Source: Smittia aterrima (Eukaryota > Arthropoda > Insecta > Diptera > Chironomidae). Taken from it: a DNA stretch of 64,000 bases. The position numbers and the translations under genes were made by a program. The notes beneath the pieces were generated by a model, which had not been told where the DNA came from, did no database searches, and saw only the letters and a list, made by a program, of their open reading frames with translations. The number at the start of each line of letters is the position of its first letter. Within the stretch, counting starts at the first letter, position 1. Below, one piece after another: positions 60,801 to 64,000 of the stretch. The DNA is taken from contig CP093830.1 in assembly GCA_033063855.1 (NCBI GenBank), forward strand, positions 17,298,854 through 17,362,853. The letters run 5' to 3'.

Positions 60801-63489
60801 TACGAAACAATATCAATTTTGAAACAATTCGTTCTTAACTGCGTCGAAGAAAATGAAAATGAACGACCCCCAACGAGCTCTAAACTCGGTGGCGAACATC
60901 AAACAATAAAATAATTACGAAAATATTTAAAACTCAGTCAATCAAGAAATTAAATATTTTTTCGGTTGTTAACTAATTAATAAAATTTATTCAGTCCCAA
61001 ACGTCTCGAGACGGTATTAGCATAAAGAGTCGTCGCAAAGAAAAGTTCAATGAATCGTGTGAAAGAGGGCAGAGCGAGAGATTGATCGAAGGGAATTTGA
61101 TTTCCAATTAAAATATCAATGAGATAAATTTTATCTTTTACTTCTTCGAGGAAAGTTTCATTTTTTTCCTTCCTCGAAATATCTTTGATCGGATTATAAA
61201 AAGTTGTGAAAATAAATTCAAATCTCAGCCATTTATCCTTCTCGCGATTTCTTTTGATCTCGTTTACTCTTTTGGTTTAGCCGACAGGTGCTTACTCCGT
61301 CGCGATTGATTTCAAATATTTTCGCTAAAATGATGAACGTTCTCGCGCTCGTAAAATATAAACAAAAATATTTTTCGGTATCATGAACGAGCGCTTAAAG
61401 TATCCGATTAAATATCACTTTGAGTGATGTTCTCAGATCGCGCGAGAGTGTAAGAAGAGTCTTGAAACTTTTTTTTTCCTTTTCGTCTACTCACATTTCA
61501 TATCGAGAATAACTTTGCTCGATAGCGGTGGCAATATGTGACCGTTGCTTGCCTGACAAGTATAAGTCTGCAAAAGAGACGATAAAAAGAGAGAAAAGAC
61601 ATTAATGAAGTCACAACATTGATGGGATTTGCGTGTCGCGATGTCAACTTCGAGCACTTAATTAAAACATCAAACTTACCGATTCAAGATCGCTTCTCGT
61701 AATCTTTGGGAGATGTAGCACGTTCTGAACGCTCCCGTTGCGTAGCTCCTGATACGAGTCATCAATCAATGCATGTTCCTTGAACCAAGTTACGCGAGGC
61801 ATAGGTGCGCCTTGAAAGATTGAAAGAGAACAATGGGATAAAAATAAGAAATTTGTCACAACTGTGTAATTTAGATAAAATTTTATTGTGTTTATGTGAC
61901 AAGATTAATATTTATTTATACTCTTTACGCTTTTCTCTACGCTCAACTCAGAGTATTGTAAAGTGCTTTTGAAAATTGTGTGTTGAGCTCTCTCGTGGGG
62001 GGCACACGGAATACGGTTTTTGACAATTTACATTGTACTTTATGTTAATAATGGCACCATAACGCCTTTTATTGTAATGGGGACACAACAAGGCTTTTGC
62101 CAGCCCTCCTGGCAGCAACTACCACAAGACAGAGAAACACTCAACTCTTCAAAAATTCTTTTTCTTTCTTCTTCGTAATTTCTTTTCCTTCTGCTGCTGT
62201 GGCTCAAGTTCAAAAATCAAGGGAGATTTTTCTAGCAACAGCAAATTGCTTGAAAGAGTCGAACAATGTGTAATAAAATTATGTAAATTTGCCCATAAAG
62301 GAAATGGAAAGAAGAGGATGATGTAATTGTATGTTAAAAAGTTATTATTAGACGAGAGTGAAGCTAACACGACACTTACCGCCACTCGACATGCAAGTGA
62401 TGTTAACACTTGATCCCTCCTTGTAGGGTCCGATGATGCTGTTTGCGGGAACGCCACCTCGTTCAGTGAACATGAGCAGTGATGTAGGCGGCACTGGACA
62501 AATAGAAAATGATTTTGGGAATTAGTTTTACGAACAAATGAAACATGAATTTGATGTTTTGATTTAAATTTTAAATAGCAAATTGAAAACTCACCCAGAA
62601 CTGACAGATTTATTCGACAGTTTTTCGTTGGTGTTTTCTGAAAATCGACTCGACATCTGGTGATGTTTGTGGTGAATGAACGAGAACGATAGATGCGACC
62701 GAGAAATGGAAAACATGAAAATATTGGAAAATGTTTTGAGAAAGAAATGTTTGAATGGAAAAAGTGTTTGCCCCGAGAAAATATTTGATCGCAAATCGTT
62801 CGGAATGAACAAGCAAACAAGTATTTGGCTCAAGTTGAACGCTCTGTTTACATTGAAGAATGATTGCAATTATTGAGGATTCATTGCATTAGCTGATCGT
62901 GAATGAATATCTCGGCAATTAAAAAAACATAAAAACTTTTTGCTTTGTTATTGCTCAAAGAATTTTCAACTTGCGAGCTAAGCATTATAAAACTTTTCGC
63001 CCTGAGCAGTGCATATCGTTCTTCACTGAATAATATTCAATGAAACAAGCCGAACAATAGAAGTTTTAGAACTACACGTAAGGCACTCGTTGCCCTTTGT
63101 GTTCTTCCACTCGAGATGGTAATTTCATCGATTTTCACTTTTTCTCTCTAATTTAATTTTCGTGTTGCTTGTGAATCAATCTATTGATTGTGATATTTGT
63201 TTATTCAGCGGTTTTATGCCTGTTTGTTTATTTATTCGATTCAAGAGCTCTATGACGGTTCATTCTACCTCCTCTTTCTTCTTTTTCTAACGAACACAGC
63301 TTTTCATCTTTTATTCATTAGAATCGGATTTTATTTACTCACCTATACTGGCCTGCATCGTCTGTCTTCACGTTCTTGATCTTCAATGCAGGCGGCATCG
63401 TGTCATAGTGGAAATAGGCCTTTGATCCCAGCACAGCTTCATCCCACCAGTGAACAGCTTCCTGTAAGTTCTTCCCTCGAGCATCAAAA
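51826..63489 (-). CDS. Sidestep-family Ig/FN3 transmembrane receptor (5' end outside window)
   Basis: Seventeen exons, right to left: 63343-63489, 62595-62656, 62380-62493, 61680-61810, 61495-61567, 56321-56472, 56109-56262, 55756-56040, 55550-55641, 55085-55487, 53709-53821, 53528-53623, 53373-53457, 52945-53063, 52719-52815, 52375-52523, 51826-52302 (about 915 residues visible). The first block reads FDARGKNLQEAVHWWDEAVLGSKAYFHY and ends QYRCRVDFQKTPTKN, the Sidestep-type first Ig domain. Further Ig domains follow, with WFKEH/TYTCQAS, LSCSTAGARPAPQILW/IACSV, LECRIEANPP/YMCRAANAQG and LNITCDIDSNP/ISCSAENQFG cysteine and tryptophan pairs. Then come one FN3 domain, a TM helix (VLGVLVGVVVTLILIAICIVIF) and a cytoplasmic tail of about 255 residues with YGELSL near the last exon. 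The family acts in axon guidance and synaptic partner choice, binding Beat-family proteins. The signal peptide and the start of Ig1 lie beyond 64000. Which Sidestep paralogue this is cannot be told. Confidence 0.9.
53822..55084 (-). other. Intron between the fifth Ig and FN3 exons (1.26 kb)
   Basis: The intron runs from a GCTG|GTAAGT donor to a TTACAG acceptor. A long plus-strand open frame (about 54277-54696) has no ATG at its start, no motifs and no splice context. I treat it as chance. Confidence 0.65.
55197..55415 (-). other. Low-complexity insert inside the fifth Ig domain
   Basis: Within the single exon 55085-55487, about 70 residues rich in Asn, Gln, Ser, His and Tyr (for example KKYQQQQNNY, SPSHHHNSNNPGS) separate the Trp strand (KYRWLFNS) from the Tyr-Cys end of the same Ig domain (SFGTISCSAEN). 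A standard Ig domain has no such loop here. There is no stop or splice site that would remove it cleanly. Confidence 0.7.
56473..61494 (-). other. Large Sidestep-family intron (5.0 kb)
   Basis: The intron joins AAAT|GTGAGT at 61495 to a TGAAG acceptor at 56473 and restores the frame KLPPLYIHIQG. A (CT)n run lies near 57095-57109. Open frames of 80-115 codons on plus, such as 57703-58047 and 59172-59423, have no recognisable motifs or splice context. Confidence 0.65.
61811..62379 (-). other. Sidestep-family intron in the second Ig domain (0.57 kb)
   Basis: The intron splits the domain after CMSSG (GGCG|GTAAGT) and resumes at GAPMPRVTWF (TCAAG acceptor). It is AT-rich with nothing else recognisable. 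Confidence 0.65.
62657..63342 (-). other. Sidestep-family intron in the first Ig domain (0.69 kb)
   Basis: The intron splits the arginine codon of QYRCRVDF (TATAG|GTGAGT to ACCAG|ATGTCG). Overlapping open frames on the minus strand are read-through from the short exon 62595-62656, not separate genes. Confidence 0.7.
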
Positions 63490-64000
63490 CTGAAACAAGA
63501 GATTTTTTCCTTTTGAATTTTTTATAGAAAAAAAAAACTTCAATTGAAATAGCGAGGAAATGTTTTGTCGTCCTTGAGAAAGTTTTATTTTTTCAAGAAT
63601 AAACTTTTGTTTATTAAACTGGAGCAAGAATTTTCCAAGCGGAATTCAAATGCTTTTCAATTGAACGAGCAAGTATCTTGTTATTTCTGTTTTTTTTTTT
63701 TATTATTGTAGGAATCTTAGTGGAACAAAATTCCAGTTGCCTAAGAAATTTTCTACTTCGATGCATTTTGCATTTTTTTCATCCTCCAGGAGCTCAAATT
63801 GTCGAGTAAGTTCTAGGGAATTCTCTGATTCGTTCGCTCATCCAGAGAAAATAGCTTCTTAGTGAGCTAAAATATGAGTTTGGAAAATAATGAACTTTAA
63901 GTGTTTGCTGTTTTTATTCATCAAACAACTCTGTCTGGAGTAAAATTGCATCTGAACAGCTTCAACTTGCAGGAACAAACTCTTGAGAAAGTTTGCGATG
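63490..64000 (-). other. Right edge: intron upstream of the first visible Sidestep-family exon
   Basis: The acceptor TTGTTTCAG ends at 63490. No exon carrying the N-terminal part of the first Ig domain or a signal peptide is seen before the window ends, so the start of the gene lies to the right. Confidence 0.6.

Noticed and set aside
62149..62820. 223-codon minus-strand ORF
   Set aside because: It is read-through across the real short exon 62595-62656 of the Sidestep-family gene. The flanking parts are intron with clear splice sites at both exon ends.

Overview
The window looks like AT-rich nuclear DNA from an insect, most likely a dipteran. I lean towards a nematoceran such as a non-biting midge, but the sequence alone does not settle this. 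The evidence is the split genes with short GT-AG introns, a pair of insect-type biogenic amine receptors, a Sidestep-family adhesion receptor and a fly-like Golgi alpha-mannosidase II. I see no bacterial operons, CRISPR array, rRNA, tRNA or clearly intact transposon.

Layout. (1) 1.4-5.7 kb, plus strand: a tyramine-type GPCR in ten coding exons. (2) 9.6-12.3 kb, plus: a HAD-superfamily NT5DC2/3-like 5'-nucleotidase-domain protein in 13 exons. (3) 13.6-16.8 kb, minus: a second, paralogous amine GPCR in eight exons, so the two receptors form an inverted pair around the NT5DC gene. (4) 21.3-29.5 kb, minus: an MDM1-like microtubule/centriole protein in 13 exons. (5) 33.5-42.5 kb, plus: a compact run of three genes on one strand, Golgi alpha-mannosidase II, cytochrome b5 with two alternative last exons, and a Q/P-rich KHDC4/BLOM7-like KH protein. 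(6) 51.8-63.5 kb, minus: the 3' part (17 exons) of a Sidestep-family Ig/FN3 transmembrane receptor whose 5' end lies beyond the right edge. The main stretches without recognisable genes are 5.7-9.6, 16.8-21.3, 29.5-33.5 and 42.5-51.8 kb.

All gene models were spliced by eye, using GT-AG sites, reading-frame continuity and family motifs. Each complete model sums to a whole number of codons (557, 412, 513, 840, 1158, 119/110 and 723 residues). First exons, UTRs and isoforms remain uncertain.

The genes do not form one pathway. They share neighbourhoods rather than functions: amine signalling at the left, N-glycan processing and ER electron transfer in the middle, and neuronal guidance/adhesion at the right. 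The most interesting features concern gene structure. Cytochrome b5 has a 7-nt microexon carrying its heme-ligand histidine and paired terminal exons that switch it between tail-anchored and soluble forms. The receptor pair has homologous microexons of 10 and 15 nt at the start of TM6. The Sidestep-like protein has a long polar insert inside its fifth Ig domain.
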